From contig NZ_QJUA01000008.1 in assembly GCF_003254575.1 (NCBI RefSeq), forward strand, positions 1 to 64,000: a stretch of DNA of 64,000 nucleotides. Reading direction: 5' to 3'. Positions 9,543-17,980 of the stretch are shown one piece after another. Every line of letters begins with the position of its first letter. The stretch's first letter is position 1. This DNA comes from Mycobacterium kyogaense. GTDB taxonomy: Bacteria; Actinomycetota; Actinomycetes; Mycobacteriales; Mycobacteriaceae. Below the pieces are notes generated by a model. It worked only from the letters and a program-made list of their open reading frames with translations. It ran no database searches and was not told the origin of the DNA. The translations under genes and the position numbers were made by a program.

Positions 9543-10093
9543 GGAGTGTCGCCGAAGGGAGGTTCGTGGAAGTACCGCGACTCGTCGAGCAGCCGGCGGT
9601 CCTTCTCGCTCTGCCGATCCTGGTGGTAGGCCTCGACCTGCTCGGCCACCCACTCCTCGAGCAGCTGACGCTGCAGGGCGAACATCTCTTTTTCTTCGTC
9701 GGGCTCGGCGTGGTCGTAGCCCAGCAGGTGCAGCACGCCGTGCACGGTGAGCAGGGCGAGCTCCTGTCCGAGGGTGTGGCCGGCGTCGGCCGCCTGCGTG
9801 GCGGCGAACTCGGGGCACAGCACGATGTCACCGAGCATCTCCGGGCCCGGCTCAGGAGCGTCGGGACGCCCGCCCGGCTCGAGCTCGTCCATCGGGAAGC
9901 TCATCACGTCGGTGGGGCCGGGCAGATCCATCCAGCGCATGTGCAGATCGGCCATGGCTGCCGAATCCAGCAGCACCATCGACAGTTCCGCGGCAGGGTT
10001 GACGTCCATCTTGCGGATCACGAAGCGTGCGACGCTGACGAGTTCGGACTCGGACACGTCGATGCCCGATTCGTTGGACACCTCGATGGTCAT
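9539..10093 (-). CDS. ybeY: Endoribonuclease YbeY
   Basis: A 184-residue metal-dependent single-strand endoribonuclease acting in 16S rRNA maturation and ribosome quality control. The zinc-binding motif [11 protein letters not shown] is intact, with His118, His122 and His128. The upstream [10 protein letters not shown] stretch is also family-typical. Length is slightly above E. coli YbeY because of a C-terminal tail. It follows phoH by 8 bases, as in most bacteria, and its stop overlaps the next GTG. Confidence 0.96.
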   Translation of the reverse strand: MTIEVSNESGIDVSESELVSVARFVIRKMDVNPAAELSMVLLDSAAMADLHMRWMDLPGPTDVMSFPMDELEPGGRPDAPEPGPEMLGDIVLCPEFAATQAADAGHTLGQELALLTVHGVLHLLGYDHAEPDEEKEMFALQRQLLEEWVAEQVEAYHQDRQSEKDRRLLDESRYFHEPPFGDTP

Positions 10094-10101
10094 GGGTGTC
10101 G

Positions 10102-11139
10102 TTACCGCCTCGGCCGTCCGGTGCCCGAGCGGCGCTGGGCGCGATTCATCAGGGTCGGCTCCTCGAACTTCGCGTAGGCGTCCACGATCTCGGAGACCAA
10201 GCGGTGCCGCACCACGTCGGCGCTGGTGAGTTCGGAGAAGTGGATGTCGTCGATGCCGTCGAGGATCCGCATCGCCGCATTGAGCCCCGATGGCGCCCCA
10301 CCGGGCAGATCGACCTGCGTGATATCGCCTGTGACAACGATTTTCGAGTTGAAGCCCAGCCGGGTCAGGAACATCTTCATCTGTTCGGCGGTGGTGTTCT
10401 GCGCCTCGTCGAGGATGATGAACGCATCGGAGATCGTGCGGCCGCGCATGTAGGCCAGCGGGGCGACCTCGATGACGCCGGCACTCATCAGTTTCGGGAT
10501 GAGCTCGGGATCCATCATGTCGTGCAGCGCGTCGTACAGCGGGCGCAGATAGGGATCGATCTTCTCGCTCAGCGTGCCGGGCAGGAAGCCCAGACGTTCG
10601 CCGGCCTCCACCGCGGGGCGGGTCAGGATGATGCGACTGACCTGCTTGGACTGCAGCGCACTGACCGCCTTGGCCATCGCGAGGTAGGTCTTCCCGGTGC
10701 CCGCGGGGCCGATGCCGAAGACGATGGTGTGGTGATCGATCGCGTCGACGTAGCGCTTCTGGTTGAGCGTCTTGGGGCGAATGGTCTTGCCGCGGCGGCT
10801 CAGGATGTCCAGCGTCAGCACATCGGCCGGCGATTCGTCGCCGGCCCCGGTCAGCATCGCAACGCTGTGCCGGACCGCGTCGGGCGTGAGGCGCTGACCA
10901 CTGCCGAGGATCTCGAGGAGTTCGGAGATCACCCGCTCGGCCAGTGCCACGTCGGCCGGTTCACCCGCTACCGTCAGCGCGTTGCCGCGGGCGTGGATGT
11001 CGGCGGTGAGCAGGGATTCCAGCGCCCGAAGGTTCTCGTCGGAGCGGCCGAGCAGGCCCACCACGAGGTCGGGCGGAACGGTGATGCTGCTGCGGACCTG
11101 CGAACTGTCCGAGCCTGCGTTCGTCTCGCGGGGCGTCAC
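10102..11139 (-). CDS. phoH: PhoH-like ATPase
   Basis: A 345-residue P-loop protein. Walker A is GPAGTGKT at residues 144-151, and Walker B-like FIILDEAQN lies about 90 residues later. An N-terminal KH-like region (residues 20-80) precedes the ATPase core. PhoH/PhoL proteins are RNA-associated ATPases often paired with ybeY in rRNA processing. The C-terminus ends in a short Arg-rich tail. Start ATG at 11139; a 51-base gap separates it from rsmE. Confidence 0.95.
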   Translation of the reverse strand: MTPRETNAGSDSSQVRSSITVPPDLVVGLLGRSDENLRALESLLTADIHARGNALTVAGEPADVALAERVISELLEILGSGQRLTPDAVRHSVAMLTGAGDESPADVLTLDILSRRGKTIRPKTLNQKRYVDAIDHHTIVFGIGPAGTGKTYLAMAKAVSALQSKQVSRIILTRPAVEAGERLGFLPGTLSEKIDPYLRPLYDALHDMMDPELIPKLMSAGVIEVAPLAYMRGRTISDAFIILDEAQNTTAEQMKMFLTRLGFNSKIVVTGDITQVDLPGGAPSGLNAAMRILDGIDDIHFSELTSADVVRHRLVSEIVDAYAKFEEPTLMNRAQRRSGTGRPRR

Positions 11140-11190
11140 GTGGGGTTTTCTGCCTGCTTCCTGTGCTGATGGATGCTGATCAGTTTAGCG

Positions 11191-11931
11191 TCAGGCCCAG
11201 CGGTGGGTCAGCACCCCGAGTGCTCCGAGTGCGACGGCCGCCGCCGTCGACGTGCGCAGCACCGACGGGCCCAGGCGCACGGTGAGTGCACCCGCTGCGG
11301 TCAGCGCGTCCAGTTCGGCGTCGGTGATGCCGCCCTCGGGGCCGACGACCAGCGTCACCGCGGCGGAGTCCGCGAGTGGAACCTCGGTCAGCGGTCGGTC
11401 AGCCGATTCGTGCAACACCAGGACGGGTCCGGGAGCCGCGTCGCGCACGAGGTCGGCCAACCCCGCCGTGGACACCACGGCGTGCACGGCGGGAATGTGG
11501 GGCCGCCGCGACTGGCGGGCTGCCGAACGCGACACTGCGGCCCACCGGCGCAGACCCTTGTCGACCTTCGCCGCACCCTCCCAGCGGGCGACACACCGTG
11601 CGGCCTGCCACGGCACGAACGCATCTGCACCCGCCTCGGTCGCGAGTTCGATCGCGAGCTCGGAACGCTCCGATTTCGGCAGCGCCTGCACGACGGTCAC
11701 TGTCGGCACCGGCGATTCGATGACTCGGCGGTCCTGGACGCGGGCCGTCAGGCGTCCCTTCGTCACGTCATCGACAATGCAGTGCGCGACCACGCCGGCG
11801 CCGTCGGACAGGTCGAGGTGCTCCCCCGCCCTGGTCCGGCAGACCGTCGCCGCATGGTGTCCCTCGTCGCCGTCGACGACGGCCAGGTCACCGACCGGGG
11901 GAACCGCGTCGACGTAGAAGAGGGCCCGCAC
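11191..11931 (-). CDS. rsmE: 16S rRNA m3U1498 methyltransferase RsmE
   Basis: A 246-residue SPOUT-class methyltransferase. The SAM-binding knot is seen in [19 protein letters not shown] and [18 protein letters not shown], both hallmark RsmE sequences. The N-terminal PUA-like domain contains [14 protein letters not shown]. It methylates U1498 of 16S rRNA using S-adenosylmethionine. It lies 8 bases downstream of dnaJ2 in the hrcA-dnaJ2-rsmE order usual in actinobacteria. Confidence 0.96.
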   Translation of the reverse strand: MRALFYVDAVPPVGDLAVVDGDEGHHAATVCRTRAGEHLDLSDGAGVVAHCIVDDVTKGRLTARVQDRRVIESPVPTVTVVQALPKSERSELAIELATEAGADAFVPWQAARCVARWEGAAKVDKGLRRWAAVSRSAARQSRRPHIPAVHAVVSTAGLADLVRDAAPGPVLVLHESADRPLTEVPLADSAAVTLVVGPEGGITDAELDALTAAGALTVRLGPSVLRTSTAAAVALGALGVLTHRWA

Positions 11932-11939
11932 GGCAGACG

Positions 11940-13088
11940 TCAGCGACCGGTGAACGTCTCGCGCAACCGGGAGAACAGACCGCCACCGTTGGTGTTCGCG
12001 GTGGACTGCGAGGTGCGCACCTGCGCAGTGTCGCGACTGCGCTCCTTGAAGGTGCGTAGCAGTTCGATGTCGTCGTGGTCCAGGCGCGACGGCACCACGA
12101 CGTCGATGTGGGCGTGCAGATCGCCGCGCACGCCGGACCGCAGGTGCGGCATCCCGTGGCCGCGCAGCGTGGTCACCGACCCGGGCTGCGTGCCCGCACC
12201 GATCGTGATCTCGGTCGGACCGTCGAGGATCGCGTCCACCGACACCGAGGTGCCCAGCGCGGCGTCGACCATCGGCACCGAGATCGTGCAGTGCAGGTCG
12301 TCGCCGTCGCGGACGAACACGTCGTGCGGCTTCTCGTGCACCTCCACGTAGAGGTCACCGGCGGGCCCGCCGCCGGGGCCGACCTCGCCCTGGGCGGCCA
12401 GCCGCACCCGCATGCCTTCGCCGACGCCGGCGGGGATCTTGACGCTGATCTCCCGGCGCGCCCGCACCCGGCCGTCACCGGCGCACCGGTTGCACGGATC
12501 GGGGATCACTTCGCCGACACCGCCGCACACCGGGCAGGGCCGCGACGTCATCACCTGGCCGAGCAGCGAACGCTGCACGGTCTGCACCTCGCCGCGGCCG
12601 TGACAGGTGTCGCACACGACCGGCGTCGAGTTGCCGTGGGTGCCCTTGCCGTGGCACAGATCGCACAGCACTGCCGTGTCGACCGTGACCTGCTTGGTCA
12701 CCCCGGTCGCGCATTCTTCGAGATCCAGGCGCATCCGCAGCAGCGAATCCGACCCCGGCCGGACCCGGCCGATCGGACCGCGGGACGTCGTGCCGCCGCC
12801 GAAGAACGCCTCGAAGACATCACCGAGACCGCCGAAGCCCGAGAACCCGCCCCCGGCGCCGGCCGACTCCAGCGGATCCCCGCCCATGTCGACGATCCGG
12901 CGCTTCTCCGGATCGCTGAGCACCTCGTAGGCGGCGCTGACCTCTTTGAAGCGCGCCTGCGCCTCTTCGTCGGGGTTCACGTCGGGGTGCAGCTCACGGG
13001 CCAGCTTGCGATAGGCGCGCTTGATCTCCGTATCGCCGGCGCCCTTGCTCACTCCCAGCAAGCCGTAATAGTCGCGTGCCACGCTCAA
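11940..13088 (-). CDS. dnaJ2: Chaperone DnaJ2
   Basis: A 382-residue type I J-protein. The J domain has HPD at residues 34-36, followed by a Gly/Phe-rich linker (about 75-95), then four CxxCxGxG-type zinc repeats ([32 protein letters not shown]) and the C-terminal client domain. It stimulates DnaK and binds unfolded proteins in the cytosol. It directly follows hrcA, which marks it as the HrcA-linked DnaJ2 paralogue and not the DnaK-operon DnaJ1. A strong hairpin lies in the gap between the two genes. Confidence 0.96.
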   Translation of the reverse strand: MSVARDYYGLLGVSKGAGDTEIKRAYRKLARELHPDVNPDEEAQARFKEVSAAYEVLSDPEKRRIVDMGGDPLESAGAGGGFSGFGGLGDVFEAFFGGGTTSRGPIGRVRPGSDSLLRMRLDLEECATGVTKQVTVDTAVLCDLCHGKGTHGNSTPVVCDTCHGRGEVQTVQRSLLGQVMTSRPCPVCGGVGEVIPDPCNRCAGDGRVRARREISVKIPAGVGEGMRVRLAAQGEVGPGGGPAGDLYVEVHEKPHDVFVRDGDDLHCTISVPMVDAALGTSVSVDAILDGPTEITIGAGTQPGSVTTLRGHGMPHLRSGVRGDLHAHIDVVVPSRLDHDDIELLRTFKERSRDTAQVRTSQSTANTNGGGLFSRLRETFTGR

Positions 13089-13103
13089 CCTCTCCCACCC
13101 GTC

Positions 13104-13136
13104 GATTCGTGCTGAATACCCAGGACAGCACGAATC
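13104..13136 (-). promoter_or_regulatory. Inverted repeat in the hrcA-dnaJ2 gap
   Basis: GATTCGTGCTG at 13104-13114 and its exact complement CAGCACGAATC at 13126-13136 form an 11-base-pair stem with an 11-base loop. One arm overlaps the hrcA stop codon and the structure ends 16 bases before the dnaJ2 start. There is no U-run after it. It may be an attenuator, mRNA-processing site or protein site tuning dnaJ2 relative to hrcA. It is not the CIRCE consensus. Confidence 0.65.
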
Positions 13137-14166
13137 AGCGGCTACCTAAGACTTCGCCAATATAGAGAGCAACTGCGGCGACGTTGGCGATGGTTCCCGG
13201 ATAGTCCATCCGTGTGGGACCCAACACACCCATGCCGCCGAACACCTTGCCGGAACTACCGTAGGCCGTGCTGACCACCGAGGTGCCCGCCATCTGCTCG
13301 GCCTCGGTCTCGTGCCCGATCCGCACCGTCACCTTGCCGGCCTCCTGCTGCTTGGCCAGCAACCGCAACACGACGACCTGTTCCTCGAGCGCTTCGAGGA
13401 CCGAGCGCAGCGAACCACCGAAGTCGGCGGTGTTGCGGGTCAGGTTGGCCGTGCCCCCGAGCAACAACCGCTCCTCGGTGTGCTCGACGAGCGTCTCGAC
13501 GAGCACGGTCGCCGCCCGGCCGACGGCATTGGCGAGTCCGCCCTGGCCGGTGATGTGCGACGCGAGATCGGACACCGCGATCGAGGCGGCCGCCAGCGGC
13601 TTGCCTTCCAGCGCCTGACCCAGCAGATCCCGCAACTGCGACAGTTGGGCATCGTCGATGCCGTCGCCGAGCTCGACGATGCGCTGGTCCACGCGCCCGG
13701 AGTCGGTGATCACGACCAGCAGCAGCCGGGCCGGGGTCAGCGCGACCACTTCGAGGCGGCGCACCGACGACGTCGACAGCGTCGGGTACTGCACGACCGC
13801 GACCTGACGGGTCAGCTGCGCCAGCAGCCGGACCGCACGCCGCAGCACGTCGTCGAGGTCGACCCCGGATTCGAGGAAGGACAGGATCGCGCGTCGCTCC
13901 GCACCCGACATCGGCTTGACGTCGTCGAGGCGGTCGACGAATTCGCGATAGCCCTTCTCGGTGGGCACGCGGCCGGAGCTGGTGTGCGGCTGGGTGATGT
14001 AACCCTCGGCCTCCAGCACGGCCATGTCGTTGCGCACGGTCGCGCTGGACACCCCGAGGTTGTGCCGCTCGACCAGGGTCTTGGAGCCGATGGGCTCCTT
14101 CGTCGCGACGAAATCGGCGACGATCGCACGGAGCACTTCGAATCGACGGTCGTCGGCGCTGCCCAT
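13135..14166 (-). CDS. hrcA: Heat-inducible transcription repressor HrcA
   Basis: A 343-residue repressor of groE-class heat-shock genes. The N-terminal winged helix includes [43 protein letters not shown] (key run [10 protein letters not shown]), the diagnostic HrcA segment. The C-terminal domain ends in [22 protein letters not shown], also diagnostic. Start ATG at 14166. No CIRCE element is seen just upstream, so autoregulation through an adjacent operator is not supported here. Confidence 0.96.
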   Translation of the reverse strand: MGSADDRRFEVLRAIVADFVATKEPIGSKTLVERHNLGVSSATVRNDMAVLEAEGYITQPHTSSGRVPTEKGYREFVDRLDDVKPMSGAERRAILSFLESGVDLDDVLRRAVRLLAQLTRQVAVVQYPTLSTSSVRRLEVVALTPARLLLVVITDSGRVDQRIVELGDGIDDAQLSQLRDLLGQALEGKPLAAASIAVSDLASHITGQGGLANAVGRAATVLVETLVEHTEERLLLGGTANLTRNTADFGGSLRSVLEALEEQVVVLRLLAKQQEAGKVTVRIGHETEAEQMAGTSVVSTAYGSSGKVFGGMGVLGPTRMDYPGTIANVAAVALYIGEVLGSR

Positions 14167-14320
14167 TGCTCACCCCACTTCATCTCGCACAGGACCTGCC
14201 GGCTCATTTTACGGTCATCATCAGCAGCGATCTCGTGCGAGCGGTCCGGCGCACCTCCCGGCCCCGGGTTAACCTTGCGGGGCTAAGCAAAAGCGATGGT
14301 AGGCAAGCAAAGGCGCGTCG

Positions 14321-14635
14321 ATGATCTTCAAGGGTGTCCGCGACGGCAGGCCGTATCCCGATCACGGACTGTCCCATCGGCAGTGGGCCCAGATTCCTCC
14401 CCGCCAGATCCGCCTCGACGAACTGGTGATGACCACGACGGTGCTGGCGCTCGACCGGCTCCTCTCCGAGGACTCGACCTTCTACGGCGACCTGTTCCCG
14501 CATGCGGTGCGGTGGCGCGGCAACGTCTACCTCGAGGACGGGCTGCACCGGGCGGTGCGGGCGGCGCTGCGTAATCGCACGGTGTTGCATGCGCGGGTGT
14601 TCGACATGGACATGCCCGCGCCGCAGCCGGGCTGA
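14321..14635 (+). CDS. Conserved mycobacterial protein, ParB/sulfiredoxin-like motif (Rv2375 position)
   Basis: A 104-residue protein, divergent from hrcA, at the position of Rv2375. The stretch GNVYLEDGLHRAVRAAL resembles the DG-x-HR motif of ParB/sulfiredoxin-like folds; this resemblance is weak and by eye. No membrane segment or signal is present. Similar proteins are, I believe, sometimes labelled VapB-like antitoxins in databases, but no toxin gene lies next to it. Function unknown. It is followed 4 bases later by the convergent acyltransferase gene. Confidence 0.8.
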   Translation: MIFKGVRDGRPYPDHGLSHRQWAQIPPRQIRLDELVMTTTVLALDRLLSEDSTFYGDLFPHAVRWRGNVYLEDGLHRAVRAALRNRTVLHARVFDMDMPAPQPG

Positions 14636-14639
14636 CCGC

Positions 14640-15509
14640 TCACCCCAGCAGCGGCTTCCTGTCGCGGGTCAGCTCGGTCATCGCGTCCTGCATCGCGGAC
14701 TCGACCCGGCCCGCGAACTGCTCGGCGGTCTCGTCGTCGGCGGGGATCATCGGGGCGAGCACGCGGGTCACGAGCTTCGTCGGCAGCGGCAGATAGGGCA
14801 GCATGCCCACCGCCCCGACGTTGAGGCCCCACGGCACCGACACGCTCACCGGCAGTGCCTTGACCCGCAGGATCTTGTCCAGACGCAGCGCCCGCGCCAA
14901 CCGCTCACCGCTGGACAGCACGAGTAGTGACTCCCCCGCGCCGGCGGTGACGACCGGAACGATGGGCACCTTCTGCTCGAGGGCGAGTTTCGCGAAGCCG
15001 GTGCGCCCGTCGAACTTCACCAGGTTGCGTTCGTCGAACGTCTTCGCCGCGTCCTTGTCGCCGCCGGGGAACACCAGGACGTGGTGGCCCGCCTCGAAGG
15101 CCTCGACGGCGCTGTCCCGGCTGGCCGGACGCGCTCCGAGAGGTTCGAAGAGGCGTCCGACCCCGAGCGTCCAGGCGAGCTGATGGGTGAGGATCGTCAG
15201 CGGGCGATCGAGGTGCAGCTCATCGAGGGCCGCCCGGACGGCGAAGACGTTGAGGTCGACGACGCCGCCGAAGCCGTGGTTGGCGACGAACAGCACGGGG
15301 TCGGTGGGCGTCTCGATCGTCGAGTCGATGTCGAGTCGGTGGTAGCGCCGCACGAACTCGTCCCCGACGGCGGCGACGGCCGCCATGGCGCGGGCGATCG
15401 CGTCGTCGACGACGGGCTCACCGCGCAGGCTCTCGGCGACGCCGTCGAGCGCGGACAGGATTCCGTCGGCAAGGCTTTCCAGCCGTCCCCGCTCACCCGC
15501 ATCGGCCAC
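14640..15509 (-). CDS. PlsC-like lysophospholipid/diacylglycerol acyltransferase family protein
   Basis: A 289-residue protein of the glycerolipid acyltransferase superfamily. The expected catalytic block appears as FVANHGFGGVVDLN, where His and Asp are separated by six residues and not the usual four, and the second block is VLVFPGGDKDAAKTF, the equivalent of the FPEGTRS phosphate-binding motif and close to that of TMEM68-like enzymes. It probably acylates a lipid alcohol at the membrane surface. It stands alone between the Rv2375-like gene and a divergent oxidoreductase. Confidence 0.82.
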   Translation of the reverse strand: MADAGERGRLESLADGILSALDGVAESLRGEPVVDDAIARAMAAVAAVGDEFVRRYHRLDIDSTIETPTDPVLFVANHGFGGVVDLNVFAVRAALDELHLDRPLTILTHQLAWTLGVGRLFEPLGARPASRDSAVEAFEAGHHVLVFPGGDKDAAKTFDERNLVKFDGRTGFAKLALEQKVPIVPVVTAGAGESLLVLSSGERLARALRLDKILRVKALPVSVSVPWGLNVGAVGMLPYLPLPTKLVTRVLAPMIPADDETAEQFAGRVESAMQDAMTELTRDRKPLLG

Positions 15510-15593
15510 AGCGGCATCCCCTCCCGGTCGCGGTTATCGAAGCACACGCCCGGTGCTGGCGGAGCCGAGTGCGCGCACGGTATGAGTAGAGCT

Positions 15594-16454
15594 ATGAAAT
15601 TGACAGGTGTCGGGTTGTGGAGTTCGCAGTTGCGGTACGGCAATGCCGGGGAGGCTGCCGAGGCGGCCGCCGAGCTCGACGAGCTCGGTTTCCCGGCGCT
15701 GTGGATCCCCGACGTCGGCGGGCCGGTGCTCGACGCTGTCGACAACCTGTTGTCCGCGACATCGAAGACAGTCATCGCCACCGGCATCCTGAACCTGTGG
15801 ATGCACGAGCCGACCGAGGTGGCCGCGCGGTACGCCACACTCACCGAAACGCATGGTGAGCGCTTCCTGCTCGGCATCGGTGTCAGCCATGCCCCGCTGA
15901 TCGACTCGCAGGAGCCAGGGCGCTACCGCAAACCGCTCGCCGCCACCAAGGCGTTCCTCGACGGCATCGACGCATCGCCCACCCCGGTGCCCACCGGCAA
16001 TCGGGTGCTCGCGGCACTGGGTCCGAAGATGCTCGAGCTGTCGGCGACCCGGGCCGCCGGCGCACATCCGTACCTGAGCACGCCCGATCACACCCGCTCG
16101 GCGCGGGAACTGCTGGGTGAGGCACCGATGCTGCTACCAGAGCAGAGCGTGCTGCTCGTCGACAACAGAGACGACGCGCGCGCGGTCGGCACCGACTGGC
16201 TGCGCTCGTACCTGGGGCTGCCGAACTATGCGAACAACATCCTGCGCAGCGGCTTCACCGAAGAGGACATCAGCACGGTCAGCGACCGGCTGTTCGACGC
16301 TCTGATCGCGTGGGGTGACGAGGAGACCGTGCTGCGGCGGGTCAACGAACACCTCGACGCCGGGGCCGACCATGTCTGCGTGCAGGTGCTGACGGCCGAC
16401 GCCCGCGAGTTCCCCCGGGAGCAGTGGCGCCGTTTGGCAGCTGCCCTTTCCTGA
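15594..16454 (+). CDS. LLM-class F420-dependent oxidoreductase
   Basis: A 286-residue luciferase-like TIM-barrel protein (GLWSSQLRYGNAGEAAEAA at the N-terminus, then GFPALWIPDVGG). The pattern matches the short mycobacterial F420-dependent subfamily and not the longer FMN monooxygenases elsewhere in the window; cofactor assignment is inference. ATG at 15594 is preceded 7 bases upstream by TATGAG, suggesting a leaderless transcript; an in-frame ATG at 15582 is the alternative. Substrate unknown. It converges on hemW. Confidence 0.85.
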   Translation: MKLTGVGLWSSQLRYGNAGEAAEAAAELDELGFPALWIPDVGGPVLDAVDNLLSATSKTVIATGILNLWMHEPTEVAARYATLTETHGERFLLGIGVSHAPLIDSQEPGRYRKPLAATKAFLDGIDASPTPVPTGNRVLAALGPKMLELSATRAAGAHPYLSTPDHTRSARELLGEAPMLLPEQSVLLVDNRDDARAVGTDWLRSYLGLPNYANNILRSGFTEEDISTVSDRLFDALIAWGDEETVLRRVNEHLDAGADHVCVQVLTADAREFPREQWRRLAAALS

Positions 16455-16466
16455 GCATCGGCCTGA

Positions 16467-17669
16467 TCAGACCAGCAGGTCCCGCACCACTGCGTCGGCC
16501 AGCAGCCGTCCCCGGTCGGTGAGCACCAGCCGATCACCGTCGGCACGCAGCAGGCCGTCGTCGACGATGCGGGCCGCGCGGGCACGCTCGTCGTCGCCCA
16601 GCAGCGCGGTTGGCAGACCGGCGCGAAGCCGCACCCGCAGCATCACGTCCTCGACGTGCGAGGTGTCGCGGTCGAGGGTCTCGAAGTCGGCCACCGGCAG
16701 GCGCCGGTCTGTCAGGACGGCCGCGTAGGCGCTGGGGTGTTTGACGTTCCACCACCGGGTGCCGCCCACATAGCCGTGGGCGCCGGGGCCTGCACCCCAC
16801 CACTGACCGCCCGCCCAGTACCCCAGGTTGTGTCGGCATTCCCCGCCGGGTCTGCTCCAGTTCGACACCTCGTACCACCGCAGCCCGGCCGCGTCGAGCC
16901 GCTGGTCGAGCAGCTCGTAGCGGCGGGCCAGCACATCGTCGTCGGGGGCGGGCAGCTCGTGGCGGCGCACCTTGCGGGCCAGCGCGGTGCCGTCTTCGAC
17001 GATCAACGCGTAGGCCGACACGTGGTCGACGCCCGCCTCGATCGCGGCGTCGACGGAGCGCAGCAGGTCGTCGTCGCTCTCGCCCGGCGTGCCGTAGATC
17101 AGGTCGATGTTGACGTGCTCGAAGCCCGCCCGACGGGCCTCCCGCGCCGCCTCCAGCGGACGGCCCGGTGAGTGCACCCGATCCAGTGTCGCCAGCACGT
17201 GGGGCGCCGTGGACTGCATGCCCAGCGAGACGCGCGTGTACCCGGCCGAGCGCAGCCCGTCGAAGAACGACGGCGACGTCGATTCCGGGTTGGCTTCGGT
17301 GGTCACCTCCGCGTCGCCCGCGAGGGTGAAGTGTTCGCGGATCGCATCGAGCACCTCGGCGAGGCCGGCGGCGCCCAGCAGTGACGGAGTCCCACCGCCG
17401 ACGAAGATCGTCGATACCGGCGGGGCGGTCCCGAGCCGCGTCGCGGCGAGCGCGAGCTCGGTTCGCAGACCGGCCAGCCAGCCGGTCGGGGTGGCACCCG
17501 AGGCAGCACCGCCCAGCTCGGCGGGCGTGTAGGTGTTGAAGTCGCAGTATCCGCAGCGGGTGGCGCAGAACGGCACGTGAATGTAGAGCCCGAACGGTGC
17601 GCCCGGGGGGAGCACCAGCTCCGGCAGCTGGGCGGGCATCGAGGATACCGGGGTGGGCGCAACGGGCAT
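16467..17669 (-). CDS. hemW: Radical-SAM heme chaperone HemW
   Basis: A 400-residue radical SAM protein. The cluster motif is CATRCGYCDF (C-x3-C-x2-C) near residue 32, preceded by GLYIHVPFC, typical of HemW/HemN. HemW proteins bind and transfer heme and often lack coproporphyrinogen dehydrogenase activity; this short form fits HemW better than HemN. Start ATG at 17669 is chosen over the longer frame. It is divergent from the sirA leader. Confidence 0.92.
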   Translation of the reverse strand: MPVAPTPVSSMPAQLPELVLPPGAPFGLYIHVPFCATRCGYCDFNTYTPAELGGAASGATPTGWLAGLRTELALAATRLGTAPPVSTIFVGGGTPSLLGAAGLAEVLDAIREHFTLAGDAEVTTEANPESTSPSFFDGLRSAGYTRVSLGMQSTAPHVLATLDRVHSPGRPLEAAREARRAGFEHVNIDLIYGTPGESDDDLLRSVDAAIEAGVDHVSAYALIVEDGTALARKVRRHELPAPDDDVLARRYELLDQRLDAAGLRWYEVSNWSRPGGECRHNLGYWAGGQWWGAGPGAHGYVGGTRWWNVKHPSAYAAVLTDRRLPVADFETLDRDTSHVEDVMLRVRLRAGLPTALLGDDERARAARIVDDGLLRADGDRLVLTDRGRLLADAVVRDLLV

Positions 17670-17758
17670 GCGACCAGTGTCCCAGGTGGGGCGAGGCGGA
17701 CTTTTGCTCGCAGTGAGCGTAAATCTGTGCCGGTTGGGACCGGTGGGCCCCTTCATGG

Positions 17759-17764
17759 CACAAT
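17759..17764 (+). promoter_or_regulatory. Probable -10 element of the sirA-cysH operon
   Basis: CACAAT ends 6 bases before the GTG of the leader ORF at 17771. This is the spacing expected of a leaderless mycobacterial transcript starting at the first base of the start codon. No transcription start data are available here. Confidence 0.6.
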
Positions 17765-17770
17765 GGCCGG

Positions 17771-17869
17771 GTGATCGACGCCGGCATCGTGCCCACCCGC
17801 GTAACGCTGGTGATTCGTCGTCACGTCGACTTCAAGCGTGTGTGCAGCAGCTGTTGTTGTCCCCTGTGA
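17771..17869 (+). CDS. Polycysteine leader peptide of the sirA operon
   Basis: A 32-residue leaderless ORF starting with GTG and ending V-C-S-S-C-C-C-P-L before TGA. Four of its last eight residues are Cys, with three consecutive TGT codons. Leaderless polycysteine ORFs upstream of sulfur-assimilation genes are known in mycobacteria as cysteine-responsive attenuators: scarce Cys-tRNA stalls the ribosome and changes access to the downstream gene. The position, 111 bases before sirA, matches that model. The peptide itself probably has no separate function. Confidence 0.88.
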   Translation: MIDAGIVPTRVTLVIRRHVDFKRVCSSCCCPL

Positions 17870-17959
17870 CTTCGTAGACCTGCCCACCTGCACTTTTCAG
17901 CTGGCCGCCGGATCTGCGTCGCCGGACAGCCCCGGTGATTTCGCGCAGTGACGAAGGCC

Positions 17960-17977
17960 GGCTCCGATCCAGGAGCC
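17960..17977 (+). promoter_or_regulatory. Hairpin that hides the sirA ribosome-binding site
   Basis: GGCTCC (17960-17965) pairs with GGAGCC (17972-17977) around a 6-base loop. The right arm contains the GGAG Shine-Dalgarno of sirA, whose ATG starts 3 bases later. In this fold the site would be closed. Upstream leader translation or stalling could change pairing and so control sirA translation; that link is inference. Confidence 0.65.
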
Positions 17978-17980
17978 AAG

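Noticed and set aside
14167..14320. CIRCE or IdeR-type operator between hrcA and the Rv2375-like gene
   Set aside because: No TTAGCACTC-n9-GAGTGCTAA and no convincing IdeR palindrome; only loose half-site resemblance (TTAACCTTGCGGGGCTAA).
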